In this document: positions 36,137 through 44,821 of the stretch, piece after piece
Layout: each line of letters starts with the position of its first letter
Position numbering within the stretch: position 1 is the first letter of the stretch
Assembly: GCA_035623075.1 (NCBI GenBank)
Contig: DASPUC010000004.1
Coordinates: 1-60,875, forward strand
Direction of reading: 5' to 3'
From: Nitrospiraceae bacterium
GTDB taxonomy: Bacteria > Nitrospirota > Nitrospiria > Nitrospirales > Nitrospiraceae
DNA: 60,875 nucleotides
Translations under genes and position numbers: made by a program
The notes under the pieces: model-generated
Told to the model about the DNA's origin: nothing
What the model saw: the letters and a program-made list of their open reading frames with translations, nothing else
Database searches by the model: none

Positions 36137-36841
36137 ATGCCAAATCCAACACGTATTCGTGCAGATGCCACTCGGAGACAAATTCTTCAGAAGATGCTAT
36201 CAGGCGCGATTGTTGGGGTTGCCACTCAGGCTGGAATCGGGCTGGCTTTTCCTCAAAGGAGTTATGCCCAAAGGGGTCTGAGCCCCGAGGCAGCTCTGCA
36301 CCAATTACTCGCAGGCAACCAACGGATGGTCGCTAATCAGCCAACATCGATTGAGCACGATCTGGTCATCCTGAGAGAGCACACCGTCGATAAACAAGAG
36401 CCCTTTGCGGGAGTACTTGCCTGTGCCGATTCTCGCGTACCTGTGGAACTCATTTTTGATCAAACGATTGGCCACATCTTCGTCACACGAGTAGCCGGGA
36501 ATATGGTAACGCCCGAGGTTATCGCCGGCCTCGAATATGGAGTTGCGGTCCTTGGGATCAAAGTGCTTGTCGTGCTTGGCCATAGTGGATGTGGGGCAGT
36601 AAAGGCAGCGATGAACGCCAACGCGGCACCTGGCCAAATCAGCGCCTTGTACCCGCACCTTCAGCCAGCAGTGGAACGATCTGGCGGTAACCTTGGTAAG
36701 GCAATCGAAGCCAATGCACGGGTTCAGGCTGACTTGCTGCGTACTTCCTCTCCAGTCATCCGGGGCGCGATCAAGGCTGGCGAACTGAAAGTGGAAGCTG
36801 CTGTCTACGATCTTGCTACCGGCAAAGTTACGGTGAGCTGA
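36137..36841 (+). CDS. Exported beta-carbonic anhydrase with Tat-like signal
   Basis: 234 residues. Zinc and catalytic motifs are intact: CADSRV (Cys, Asp, Arg) and HSGCG (His, Cys). The N-terminus ATRRQILQKMLSG followed by a hydrophobic stretch to SYAQ looks like a twin-arginine signal peptide, so the enzyme should work outside the cytoplasm, interconverting CO2 and bicarbonate. GAGGAGGG precedes ATG 36137. It stands alone. Confidence 0.9.
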   Translation: MPNPTRIRADATRRQILQKMLSGAIVGVATQAGIGLAFPQRSYAQRGLSPEAALHQLLAGNQRMVANQPTSIEHDLVILREHTVDKQEPFAGVLACADSRVPVELIFDQTIGHIFVTRVAGNMVTPEVIAGLEYGVAVLGIKVLVVLGHSGCGAVKAAMNANAAPGQISALYPHLQPAVERSGGNLGKAIEANARVQADLLRTSSPVIRGAIKAGELKVEAAVYDLATGKVTVS

Positions 36842-37128
36842 CCCCCGGCTAAGATGCAAAACCCGTTGTTTCTGAACATTCGAAATAGAGTAATGAATTA
36901 TTTAGTTTTCAAAGACATTGGGAAATTCAACTCTTCGAGGTTTTAGGCTCATCTAAAAAGGGACCTCACACTACTCTTTTCCACGGGCTTCTTGACGCTC
37001 ACCCTTTGCAAGACCGCCATAAGATGATATGGTGCGTCTGAAATTGACCCTCGCTTCTCTTCATTCCTGACGGTCACTCCGCGCGTACCGCCTTAACGGT
37101 TCTTCAACGTATCGCAAAGGGAGTTTGT

Positions 37129-38760
37129 CTGCGTATCTTTTTGATCCACGTTCGTGACCCCCAGTTTTATGCCATTCCGGCCAAGGGCCGAGCGAAGAAC
37201 GGCAATCTTCGCATCATGGGGTTTCCTCCCATCGGCATCATGTCGCTGTCTGCGGTCTTGAAACAAGCGGGGCATGACTGTGTGATGTTCGACCAGGCCA
37301 ATCCCGATACGCCGAACGAGGTCATTGTACGGACAATCAATCACGACCAGCCGGATCTGGTGGGTCTTAGCTTTCTGAGTACCACGAGCTACCCCTACGC
37401 TAAAATATTGGCCAGACAAATTCGCGCGAGTAATCCGAAGGTGAAGCTGGCGTTTGGGGGCGTCTTCGCCAGCCTAAACGCGCCGCTCGTGAAGCTGCAA
37501 TGTCCGGAAGTGGATTTTGTGTGTCGTGGCGATGGAGAGCAGCTGATTCTTGACCTGGTCGGACGATTGAAGGATCCCGAAGGCGTCTTCGGCCTCACGT
37601 GGATGAAAGATGGCAAAGTGGTGCAGAACCCCGGACGCCTGGTCGAACGCCATCTGGACCAATGGCCGTTTCCAGACCGGGACAGCCTGATGTTAGATTT
37701 CATCGAGTCGATGCCGCTTGATGTTCCTGCCGTGCTCTCCATGGAACGCTTCACTACCATGCAGACCTCCCGAGGATGCCCCTGGCCTTGCGTGTTCTGC
37801 GACATTCCCATCTTTAATGAAGGGAAGTGGCGTGCACGCAGCGCACAGCATGTCGTGGCAGAACTGAAGCATCTTGAGGAGCAGGGGTACGGATCCGTGT
37901 ATTTTGTGGACGATCATTTTCTCCTTCAGCCCAAGCGCATCGAAGCCATCTGCGGCGGTATCGTAAAGGAGGGACTCAAGATCCAGTGGGGCATCGAAGG
38001 GCGAGTGGACTCCGTCGCCCAGCACCTGTTTCCTGCCATGGCTGAGGCCCACTGCCGGACGGTCATGTTCGGGATCGAAAGCGGGAGTCAGAAGATCCTC
38101 GATCGCCTGCACAAAGAGCAGACGCTGGACGAGGTCCGAACAGCGGTCACCAATGCCAAGCAAGCTGGCATCGAAATCGTGCACGGCTTTTTTACGGTCG
38201 GCAATCCCGATGAGACAATTCTCGATATGAGGGCGACCTTCGACTTTGCAGCGACATTGCCCCTGGACACGTTTGGCTTCAATCGGCTGTGTGTCTATCG
38301 CGGGACGCCTTTGTGGCAAGAATATGTGAAGCGCGGATTAGTGAACGAGGTCACGGACTGGTACAAGTATTTTAAATGTTCTGAGATTGATCCGACCTGC
38401 CTGCCGGGGGAGACCATTAACCAAGTTAGGCAAGAAGGTCTCAAACGACTGTTTCTCTACAAACTCACGCGGTACCCCCTTCAAACGTACAGGTTATTGC
38501 GTCGTTTCCTTCGGTATATGCCTGCACGTGACGTCCTCTATCTCATCATCAAACCGTTTCTCGGACAAACAAAGGGAGCCACAAAAGCAGAAGTGCTGTC
38601 GCGAGCGGTGGAGCACGCCGATATGAAAGACGCAGCGGCGCAGCTTACGCACCTCACCGATGACATGCTGCACCAAATCCTCAATGCCTCGCGGGCCGAG
38701 CGCCTCCGTATTCAACAGGAAGCGAATGGAGCCCGTGAATTGCCGGTTATCGCAACTTAA
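37129..38760 (+). CDS. B12-binding radical SAM protein
   Basis: About 543 residues. The N-terminal cobalamin-binding-type domain (GIMSLSAVLKQAGHDCVMFD) is followed by the radical SAM cluster motif SRGCPWPCVFCDIP (CxxxCxxC, near residue 216) and a long C-terminal helical part. Such enzymes methylate or rearrange lipids, natural products or pigments; the substrate is not evident. The first ATG-like start in the frame is TTG 37141, but AAAGGGAG sits 6 nt before CTG 37129, which would give MRIFLIHVRDPQF. I therefore prefer CTG. Confidence 0.8.
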   Translation: MRIFLIHVRDPQFYAIPAKGRAKNGNLRIMGFPPIGIMSLSAVLKQAGHDCVMFDQANPDTPNEVIVRTINHDQPDLVGLSFLSTTSYPYAKILARQIRASNPKVKLAFGGVFASLNAPLVKLQCPEVDFVCRGDGEQLILDLVGRLKDPEGVFGLTWMKDGKVVQNPGRLVERHLDQWPFPDRDSLMLDFIESMPLDVPAVLSMERFTTMQTSRGCPWPCVFCDIPIFNEGKWRARSAQHVVAELKHLEEQGYGSVYFVDDHFLLQPKRIEAICGGIVKEGLKIQWGIEGRVDSVAQHLFPAMAEAHCRTVMFGIESGSQKILDRLHKEQTLDEVRTAVTNAKQAGIEIVHGFFTVGNPDETILDMRATFDFAATLPLDTFGFNRLCVYRGTPLWQEYVKRGLVNEVTDWYKYFKCSEIDPTCLPGETINQVRQEGLKRLFLYKLTRYPLQTYRLLRRFLRYMPARDVLYLIIKPFLGQTKGATKAEVLSRAVEHADMKDAAAQLTHLTDDMLHQILNASRAERLRIQQEANGARELPVIAT

Positions 38761-38821
38761 AGGCATACCGTATTCTGGATGAGTGCATCCTATGAACCGT
38801 TTGTGCTCATTTTGTGCTCAA

Positions 38822-38916
38822 CTCCACCTCACTCCAGCCTACTCCAGCCAACGTTCGAGATTTCGCTAAACCTTGGCTGGAGTGAGCCTGAGTGAGCTGG
38901 AGTAGGCCGGAGTAGG
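38822..38916. repeat. Inverted pair of decamer arrays
   Basis: Left array 38822-38851 in 10-nt register: CTCCACCTCA, CTCCAGCCTA, CTCCAGCCAA. Right array 38873-38912 in opposite sense: TTGGCTGGAG, TGAGCCTGAG, TGAGCTGGAG, TAGGCCGGAG, then TAGG. The inner arms 38841-38851 and 38873-38883 pair perfectly (11 bp) around a 21-nt loop. The rest of the gap 38761-39033 has no gene that I can support; a TTGTGCTCA word occurs twice at 38801 and 38812. Confidence 0.65.
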
Positions 38917-39033
38917 GTCAGGGACACGGTTTCCTAAACCGCGGCTCCGTTGTGCAACTTTGTGATGTGGACGAGGGCGATACGATCCCTCAAGAGCTGC
39001 CTTGTGAGTGCTTGAGGGTCTTGGCACAGGTCG

Positions 39034-39477
39034 CTAGTAAGGTGCAACTGTCCGTCGAGGGACGATCCGGCCTTCTTCGAGGTCTTGCAAGTCGGACCAG
39101 GCGTTAAGGTCGGTTCGTGAAGGATCGACGGCGTTGCGGCACTTGTTGAAGTACTCCTGCTTTTCTGGTGTGCTCGGGCCCCGATTCAACATCATCCGAT
39201 TCCATTCTTCGAGTTCTGCGGAGACGTGGGGTTTCGCTACCCTGCGGAACCACTGGGCCACATCCTCATCGGTCGGATTGGCTTTGACCGTCTCCGTGAA
39301 TTGGGTGTCAGTGATGCCGGCGAATTCCATCAGCCTGAGGTCCATCGGGCAGGGGTAGATGTATTCACCTTCGGTGCCGGCCAGCACGGCACGACATTTG
39401 TCGATCATGCGCGCAAGGTGCACGTAACCTTCCAACTTGAACCGCATGCTCCGCGGAAAGCTCTTCCTTAGATCCAT
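39034..39477 (-). CDS. DUF5069 protein
   Basis: 147 residues. It begins MDLRKSFPRSMRFKLEGYVH and continues LARMIDKCRAVLAGTEGEY, which I recognise as the start of DUF5069. Function unknown. It starts 3 nt after the DUF3386 gene stop, so the two form an operon. Confidence 0.75.
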   Translation of the reverse strand: MDLRKSFPRSMRFKLEGYVHLARMIDKCRAVLAGTEGEYIYPCPMDLRLMEFAGITDTQFTETVKANPTDEDVAQWFRRVAKPHVSAELEEWNRMMLNRGPSTPEKQEYFNKCRNAVDPSRTDLNAWSDLQDLEEGRIVPRRTVAPY

Positions 39478-39480
39478 GGC

Positions 39481-40155
39481 CTATAGCAGGCGATGATTCG
39501 CAAAGGTCAAGCTCTTCACGATCACTTGGCCGTTCTCGAAGGAAATGATCCGGCGAGTGGCCGGGAGGTCGGATGCACCGACGCGCACATGCGTGTCGGT
39601 AAAGCTTTCGACGTTGTTCAGCTTGCCATCTGCGGGCGAATAGTAATAGACGGTATACTTCGTCGTTAGGTTCTTATGATCTTGAGTGACCGCGCTTTCT
39701 TCCACGTTGATCGTGAAGGCAAAGGGAGCCATCCCATGATGAGCCATCGTGCGATTGATCTGCGTGATCCGGTCGTTCTTGAGGCGATAAAATGAATTCG
39801 ATCCGTGGATGTTGAGTTTCGTACCGAGCGGATGGCCGTCTTCCTCGGCTGTCAAAGTATATTTCCCATCCGATTCTTCAAAACTGCGCGGGCCCCGATG
39901 CACAGCAATCATGCCGAGTTGTTCCTGCGCCCACTTCTGCACGTCGCCGTCAGAGAGTTGAACCGACACCTCACGAGGGCCTTTCACGATCACCGGCCCG
40001 CTTGTCTCTTTTCCGTTGATGTTCACGGTCAAATCGGCCGTAAACCCTTTAAAGTCTGGTTGCCAGCGGGCCGTCTTTTCAAAGGCTCGACGCAGCAGGT
40101 CGCGGGCATGAGGATCGTCGGCAACTGTGGTCTCTGGTTTGTGCTGGTGTTCCAT
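39481..40155 (-). CDS. DUF3386-like protein
   Basis: 224 residues, soluble, mostly beta strands. The opening ARDLLRRAFEKTARWQPDFKG matches the DUF3386 pattern known from cyanobacteria and plants. No signal peptide. A strong ribosome site (AAGGAGGCC) precedes ATG 40155. Function unknown. Confidence 0.65.
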   Translation of the reverse strand: MEHQHKPETTVADDPHARDLLRRAFEKTARWQPDFKGFTADLTVNINGKETSGPVIVKGPREVSVQLSDGDVQKWAQEQLGMIAVHRGPRSFEESDGKYTLTAEEDGHPLGTKLNIHGSNSFYRLKNDRITQINRTMAHHGMAPFAFTINVEESAVTQDHKNLTTKYTVYYYSPADGKLNNVESFTDTHVRVGASDLPATRRIISFENGQVIVKSLTFANHRLL

Positions 40156-40338
40156 GGTCTGGCCTCCTTGCTGAAATCACGTCGTCGTTCAAACAATCGT
40201 CGCTGAATTATACCCACGCAAGAAAAGAGACCACAAGGAGGTCGGACGCTGGAGGTAGTTAATTTGGCCTAGAACAATTGTGTTATTTCCGCTATACTGC
40301 GCGCCGCGCTGCGCCGAAAATCGACGGAAAGGATGGGC

Positions 40339-40665
40339 ATGGAGAGACGTGCTGCCTCGCACACAGAAGAAGAAGAAATGAATCAACGCCGCCGACTCTT
40401 GAATGCGGCGAAAAAAGGCGATCAGAAAGCCATCAATCGACTCTTTGAGCTCTATCAGGTGCGTATTTTTAGCGGAGAGATGGTCAATAAGCTCAATCGG
40501 GCTGCCGGGTTGCACAAGCTCAAAGGGGCTCAACAGAAGTCGATCAAAGGGAAGGTTGCCTCGAGGGTGAAAACACGATCAACACATGGAAAGGGTCGTC
40601 CTAAGGCTGCGAAGCCAAAGAAATCGAAGAAATCTCACAAACCCAAGAAGTCCAAGAAGCGCTAG
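40339..40665 (+). CDS. Small basic protein with histone-H1-like Lys-rich tail
   Basis: 108 residues. The N-terminal half is helical and mixed (RRRLLNAAKKGDQKAINRLF). From about residue 68 the sequence is almost only Lys, Arg, Ser, Pro and Ala, ending KKSKKSHKPKKSKKR. Such tails bind DNA or RNA. ATG 40339 fits GGAAAGG upstream; ATG 40333 and ATG 40378 are alternatives. A nucleoid or ribosome role is inference. Confidence 0.6.
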   Translation: MERRAASHTEEEEMNQRRRLLNAAKKGDQKAINRLFELYQVRIFSGEMVNKLNRAAGLHKLKGAQQKSIKGKVASRVKTRSTHGKGRPKAAKPKKSKKSHKPKKSKKR

Positions 40666-40671
40666 CCTGCC

Positions 40672-40968
40672 CTACTGGACCGATACCTTCAGTCCTCCTG
40701 CACCCAGTTTGGCCGCGATGTCATCCGCCTCCTTCAACGTTCCGGCGAACACCACCGCCTCACCGTCGTGGTCAATCTTCCAGGCCAGCTCGAATGCTTT
40801 AGACGAACTCATTCCCGGAATGCATTGGCAAAATAGGGTAATCACTTGCTGGTAAGTGTGACAATCGCAGTTATAGACGATAACTCGCGCTTCCAACCCA
40901 TCGCCGGTTCCGGTCGTCGGTGTTTCCGCCGCATGTGGAACGGCTAGAGGGGGGGGCGTCGTAGCCAT
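40672..40968 (-). CDS. ClpS-like adaptor protein
   Basis: 98 residues. ClpS normally hands N-degron proteins to ClpAP. The core RVIVYNCDCHTYQQVITLFC and KIDHDGEAVVFAGTLKEAD follows the ClpS fold. Two N-degron pocket residues differ from E. coli ClpS: the NDD motif is NCD, and the pocket His aligns with Asp. The N-terminal 25 residues are a Pro/Thr/Ala-rich extension. No clpA is adjacent. It is convergent with the Lys-rich gene, 6 nt apart. Confidence 0.75.
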   Translation of the reverse strand: MATTPPPLAVPHAAETPTTGTGDGLEARVIVYNCDCHTYQQVITLFCQCIPGMSSSKAFELAWKIDHDGEAVVFAGTLKEADDIAAKLGAGGLKVSVQ

Positions 40969-41002
40969 ACGGGTGGAATTCTAGCAGACTTCTGGTAAGG
41001 GA

Positions 41003-41683
41003 TTAATATCCTTGTCTCACCAGCAGATGGTTGGCCCATTTACGGCCATCTCGCCCGGCTGAATGCTCAAACAAGGCAAAATGGGCGGAGGAATCTGTGA
41101 CCGTCTGGAGACCGTGCCTGTGGGCGAGGCGGTCGGTATAAACCAGAGAGGCCGAGGTTTTGATCAATGCCAGGCCGTACTCAAACCGATACCCTTGCTC
41201 GACCGTGAGGGGAACGGAGCTGAGCGCCTTGATGTCTTCCACTTGTAAGGGATATTGCTGAAATGCGGGCCCCATCAGGTTGAGGAGAGCTGCGGCTCCC
41301 GGTACCGTTGTCTTTCCGATCTGCATACTGTGAGTGAGATCGAAGAGTCCTCGCTGAAACCGACGGTCGTGGCACAGGGCTTGATGAAAGTGCCTGCGCC
41401 ACGTGTTATCAGCGAGATCACGATCAATATCGGCGATGAGGTCGTTCGTGAGCGGGCCACTCACGTCGTATCCCTGGACGAGGCGGCTGTTGGCGACGAG
41501 GTCGGGAAAGTCCGCACCCATCCGATCCTGAAAGGCGGTCATGCCCGCCGTCGGCGTCAGACGCAGCGCCATGAAATCACGAAAATGGATTGTAGCGAAT
41601 CGTGCCAGCAGCCGATGCAGCGTCTCCGGATGACACAGGTGAAACGGGTAGTACAGGGCATCTGGTTCGAGCGGCGGTTTCAT
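41003..41683 (-). CDS. Hypothetical soluble protein
   Basis: 226 residues, no signal peptide. Notable stretches are YYPFHLCHPETLHRLLARF and HFRDFMALRLTPTAG near the N-terminus. Helical, with many His and Arg. ATG 41683 preferred; TTG 41689 is in frame. I recognise no family. Confidence 0.5.
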   Translation of the reverse strand: MKPPLEPDALYYPFHLCHPETLHRLLARFATIHFRDFMALRLTPTAGMTAFQDRMGADFPDLVANSRLVQGYDVSGPLTNDLIADIDRDLADNTWRRHFHQALCHDRRFQRGLFDLTHSMQIGKTTVPGAAALLNLMGPAFQQYPLQVEDIKALSSVPLTVEQGYRFEYGLALIKTSASLVYTDRLAHRHGLQTVTDSSAHFALFEHSAGRDGRKWANHLLVRQGY

Positions 41684-41719
41684 CGACAAACGCCTGGCAT
41701 CATGCTATAGGGGTTGCTC

Positions 41720-42793
41720 GTGCGACAAATCTTCACGTCTTGGCTCGATCTCCTGCTCGTCTTTGTTCCTGTCACGGTGGGGCTCGAACTGCTGCACGCC
41801 GATCCGCTGGTCGTGTTTCTTTCCTCAGGGCTCGCGATTATTCCCTTAGCCGGCTTGCTTGGACGTGCGACAGAGCATCTCACGTCCCACGTCGGTGCTG
41901 GAATAGGCGGATTGCTTAATGCCTCGTTTGGCAATGCTGCCGAGCTGATCATCGCCTTGGTGGCGTTACGCGGTGGATTGCACGATGTAGTGAAGGCTTC
42001 TCTCACTGGGTCGATTCTCGGCAACGTTCTCCTCGTTTTAGGGGCATCGATGGTTGCTGGCGGGGTGAAATACGAGCGACAGAAGTTTAACCAAACGGCG
42101 GCTGGAATGGGAGCCAGCCTCTTGCTGCTTGCTGCGGTGGGACTCATCATTCCCGCCCTATTTCATTTTACTGCGGCAGATAGCGGTGTCGCCATCGAAC
42201 AACAGCTGAGTCTGGCGATTGCTGTTGTTCTGTTTACTATTTATGTCCTGAGTCTCATGTTTTCCTTGAAGACTCATAAGCACGTGTATAGAGGTGAACC
42301 TCATGCTGCCGATGATCTTGGAGAAAAACCATGGAGCAGGAACAAGTCGATCATGGTACTGGCCGGGGTGACCCTGTTGATCGCAGTCATGAGCGAGATT
42401 CTGGTCAGTGTCTTGGAGCCAGCGGCCCATCGTCTGAGAATGACGCAGCTATTTGTTGGGTTGGTTCTGGTCGCATTGGTCGGGAACGCGGCAGAGCATT
42501 CGACCGCTGTCATCGTCGCGCTGAAGAATAAGATGGATCTGGCACTCGGGATCGCGGTTGGGTCAAGTCTGCAAATCGCGTTGCTGGTCGCTCCCGTTTT
42601 GGTCTTTGCTAGCTATGCGGTCGGGTCGCCGCTCGATCTCATCTTCACACCCTTTGAAGTCGCTGCGGTCACGATCTCTGTCGTGATCGTCGGTTTCGTC
42701 GCGGTGGATGGCGAGTCGCACTGGATGGAAGGGGTCATGCTGGTCGGAGTCTACCTGATGCTTGCGATGGCCTTTTTCTTTCTACCCCCCTGA
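41720..42793 (+). CDS. Ca2+/H+ antiporter, CaxA type
   Basis: 357 residues, about eleven membrane segments in two homologous halves. Each half has the ion-site motif GNAAE (LNASFGNAAELIIALVAL; LVGNAAEHSTAVIVALKNK), and an acidic/His loop (THKHVYRGEPHAADD) separates them. Exports Ca2+ in exchange for protons. GTG 41720 is chosen because AGGGG lies 6 nt upstream; TTG 41714 is the alternative. Confidence 0.92.
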   Translation: MRQIFTSWLDLLLVFVPVTVGLELLHADPLVVFLSSGLAIIPLAGLLGRATEHLTSHVGAGIGGLLNASFGNAAELIIALVALRGGLHDVVKASLTGSILGNVLLVLGASMVAGGVKYERQKFNQTAAGMGASLLLLAAVGLIIPALFHFTAADSGVAIEQQLSLAIAVVLFTIYVLSLMFSLKTHKHVYRGEPHAADDLGEKPWSRNKSIMVLAGVTLLIAVMSEILVSVLEPAAHRLRMTQLFVGLVLVALVGNAAEHSTAVIVALKNKMDLALGIAVGSSLQIALLVAPVLVFASYAVGSPLDLIFTPFEVAAVTISVVIVGFVAVDGESHWMEGVMLVGVYLMLAMAFFFLPP

Positions 42794-42797
42794 CAGC

Positions 42798-43007
42798 TCA
42801 CCACTTGTCCATGTCGATGACTTCGGTCGCATCCCACAAATTCTTCGACTCGGCTTCTGCCAGCGCCTTGAGGCGATCGGTCTCTGTTTCGTCGCCGAAG
42901 GTCTTCGACGCACCTGGTTTGGCGCAATCGGCGGCGGGATCAGCTGCTGGTTTGGGAGCAGCCGGCGACTTCCGTCTCCGCTTCGTAGGATCCATATTGA
43001 CCGGCAT
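42798..43007 (-). CDS. Small Ala/Lys-rich protein
   Basis: 69 residues, low complexity in the middle (SPAAPKPAADPAADCAKP) with an acidic end. GGAGG sits 6 nt before ATG 43007, which supports translation. Convergent with caxA, 4 nt apart. Unknown. Confidence 0.5.
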   Translation of the reverse strand: MPVNMDPTKRRRKSPAAPKPAADPAADCAKPGASKTFGDETETDRLKALAEAESKNLWDATEVIDMDKW

Positions 43008-43081
43008 CCGAACCTCCGTACAGGACGAAACTAGTTTCCACCCTGACCAGTAAGAATGTCAATGTCGGGGAAAGCCGGTCA

Positions 43082-43110
43082 TTGACGCAACGCCGGTCGG
43101 TTGTTACAGT
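43082..43110 (+). promoter_or_regulatory. Promoter giving a nearly leaderless transcript
   Basis: TTGACG (43082-43087), 17-nt spacer, TACAGT (43105-43110). ATG 43120 lies 9 nt after the -10 box, so the transcript should begin at or very near the start codon. Confidence 0.5.
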
Positions 43111-43119
43111 CGTCGCCCT

Positions 43120-43479
43120 ATGCTGGATGCGAAAATCTGGTGGCCGCTGTTTCCTCTATTACTCCTGGTCGTGATTGTGTGTCTGACGTGGGCGCTCGTT
43201 CTCGTGGTTCGACGAGGCACCGATGCGAAAGCACGATGGCTCCAAATTGGGGCATTCGGCTGTTATGCTTTAGCAGCCGTATCGGCCATCGCGAGCGAGC
43301 GTGGCTTGGTTTCGGCGAACCTCCACCGGCCGTTTTCGTTATTGACGCAAATCTGCCTGTTGCTCGCATTACTGCACCATTGGAAATCGGGGCATCGTTC
43401 TCTACGATGGTTGAATGGTGTGGCGTGGGCTGGGATTCTGTCTGACGCGGCCTTGCACGTACTGATGGTCCGACACTGA
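43120..43479 (+). CDS. Small integral membrane protein (3-4 helices), unknown
   Basis: 119 residues, mostly hydrophobic: WWPLFPLLLLVVIVCLTWAL at residues 7-26, then WLQIGAFGCYALAAVSAIA, LLTQICLLLALLHHW and a fourth weaker segment. No ribosome site is visible, in line with the leaderless promoter geometry. No family recognised. Confidence 0.55.
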   Translation: MLDAKIWWPLFPLLLLVVIVCLTWALVLVVRRGTDAKARWLQIGAFGCYALAAVSAIASERGLVSANLHRPFSLLTQICLLLALLHHWKSGHRSLRWLNGVAWAGILSDAALHVLMVRH

Positions 43480-43673
43480 CAGGATGCTAAAAAGGTCACC
43501 CTTCATACTCACCACTCCGAGCGCGTCGAAACGTGCTTTGCTCGGCGCGTTGTTCTGGCACCCCTTTTCAAATCGGTGAAGCGTCGTTCGTGAAGCGTAT
43601 CTCGCAGGTTGAAACCGAGGCATGAGCGACGAGATACGACTGACGAATTCAAGGACGGTTTTTGAACATCCTG
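43480..43673. repeat. Dispersed repeat, long variant (194 bp)
   Basis: Begins CAGGATGCTAAAAAGG and ends GTTTTTGAACATCCTG like copy 1, but the interior is different and longer. The word GCGTATCTCG near 43600 recurs inverted as CGAGATACG about 30 nt later, giving an internal hairpin. It sits between convergent genes. Confidence 0.6.
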
Positions 43674-43682
43674 TTCCATCAT

Positions 43683-44819
43683 CTAGAAGAGCTTCTCTGC
43701 AACGGTATCGGCATATTGGCGGCCCTTGGCCGTCAGTCTGCTCTGGGTTCCTTCATCTTCGATGAGTTGTTGCGCACGCAGTCCCATCAATGTCTCGCGA
43801 TGGCCGTAGTGCAAGGCGTGTGCTTCGAGCGCTTGTGTGGGAATCCCCTGGACCAGACGTAACCCAAAGACGACGGCATCGCGAAGCCGTTCATGGTCGG
43901 ACAGCTCTGTGTAACCTTGGACCGGCAGACGATGTTCACCCAATGCGCCGTTGTATGCCGTCAAGTCAGCGATGTTTCCGAAACGGCTTCCATCGACGTA
44001 CGACTGGGCGCTCGGACCAAGGCCAAGATAGGCCCCATTGGTCCAGTACAGAAGATTGTGTCGGCAGACATAACCAGGCTTTGCGTAGTTGGAAATCTCA
44101 TATCGTTGGAAACCCGCTCGGCGGAGGAATGCGTCGGCCGTTTGGTCCATCTCGACCTGTCGTACTTCATCAGGAGCTGCAATGACCTCGCGCGCGATGT
44201 TCCGAGCCAGCGTCGTTCCTTCTTCTATCGTTAACGCATAGCAGGAAATATGAGCGGGATCGAGCTGAACGACACGGTCAAGAGATTGTCGCCAGCTTTT
44301 CAGGGTTTGTCCGGGCAAGCCATACATGAGATCAAGATTGATATTCGTGAACCCCGCAGCGCAGGCCCTCGCAACTGCACGGATGGTGTCCTCGGAGGAA
44401 CCGGGTCGCCCGATTGATAGAAATTCCCGGTCGTCCATGGATTCCGCGCCAAAGCTAATTCGGTTGAAACCTGCTCGAACCAGTCGTACAAGGTCTTGTT
44501 CCGAGACCGTTGCAGGATGGGCCTCGATTGAAACCTCGGCCTCGGGAATGACCACAAACGCCGCCCGAATTTCTGTCAGGATACTTTCTAGTTGATCGGG
44601 GGCAAGTGTCGTCGGCGTTCCGCCGCCGAAATAGATGGATTGGATCGAATGGGTTGCTGCAAGATCCTGGGCGCCATAGAGACGGATCTCGCGCCGCAAA
44701 GAGTCTACAAATGTACCTGCACGGCCGTCCCTGTAGGTTTCCAGATAGAAGGCACAGAAATCACATCGTTGGCGACAAAAAGGGACGTGGAGGTAGAGAC
44801 CAAGCGGCGTCTGCGACAT
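43683..44819 (-). CDS. hemW: HemW-like radical SAM protein (heme chaperone family)
   Basis: 378 residues. Radical SAM motif CRQRCDFCAF (CxxxCxxC) directly after LYLHVPF, then YFGGGTPTTLAPDQL and SIEAHPATV, as in HemW. The N-terminal sequence lacks the extra features of the true coproporphyrinogen oxidase HemN, so a heme-delivery role is favoured. It is followed 3 nt upstream by the small gene at 44822-45088 in the same direction, so cotranscription is likely. Confidence 0.88.
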   Translation of the reverse strand: MSQTPLGLYLHVPFCRQRCDFCAFYLETYRDGRAGTFVDSLRREIRLYGAQDLAATHSIQSIYFGGGTPTTLAPDQLESILTEIRAAFVVIPEAEVSIEAHPATVSEQDLVRLVRAGFNRISFGAESMDDREFLSIGRPGSSEDTIRAVARACAAGFTNINLDLMYGLPGQTLKSWRQSLDRVVQLDPAHISCYALTIEEGTTLARNIAREVIAAPDEVRQVEMDQTADAFLRRAGFQRYEISNYAKPGYVCRHNLLYWTNGAYLGLGPSAQSYVDGSRFGNIADLTAYNGALGEHRLPVQGYTELSDHERLRDAVVFGLRLVQGIPTQALEAHALHYGHRETLMGLRAQQLIEDEGTQSRLTAKGRQYADTVAEKLF

Positions 44820-44821
44820 GG

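Noticed and set aside
38935-38955. CGGTTTCCTAAACCG resembling the anticodon arm of tRNA-Arg(CCT)
   Set aside because: No D arm, T arm or acceptor stem fits around it.
28732-40273. Shared 14-mer TAATTTGGCCTAGA at 28732-28745 and 40260-40273, both upstream of gene starts
   Set aside because: A few 14-mer repeats are expected by chance in 60 kb, and the genes are unrelated, so I do not call it an operator.
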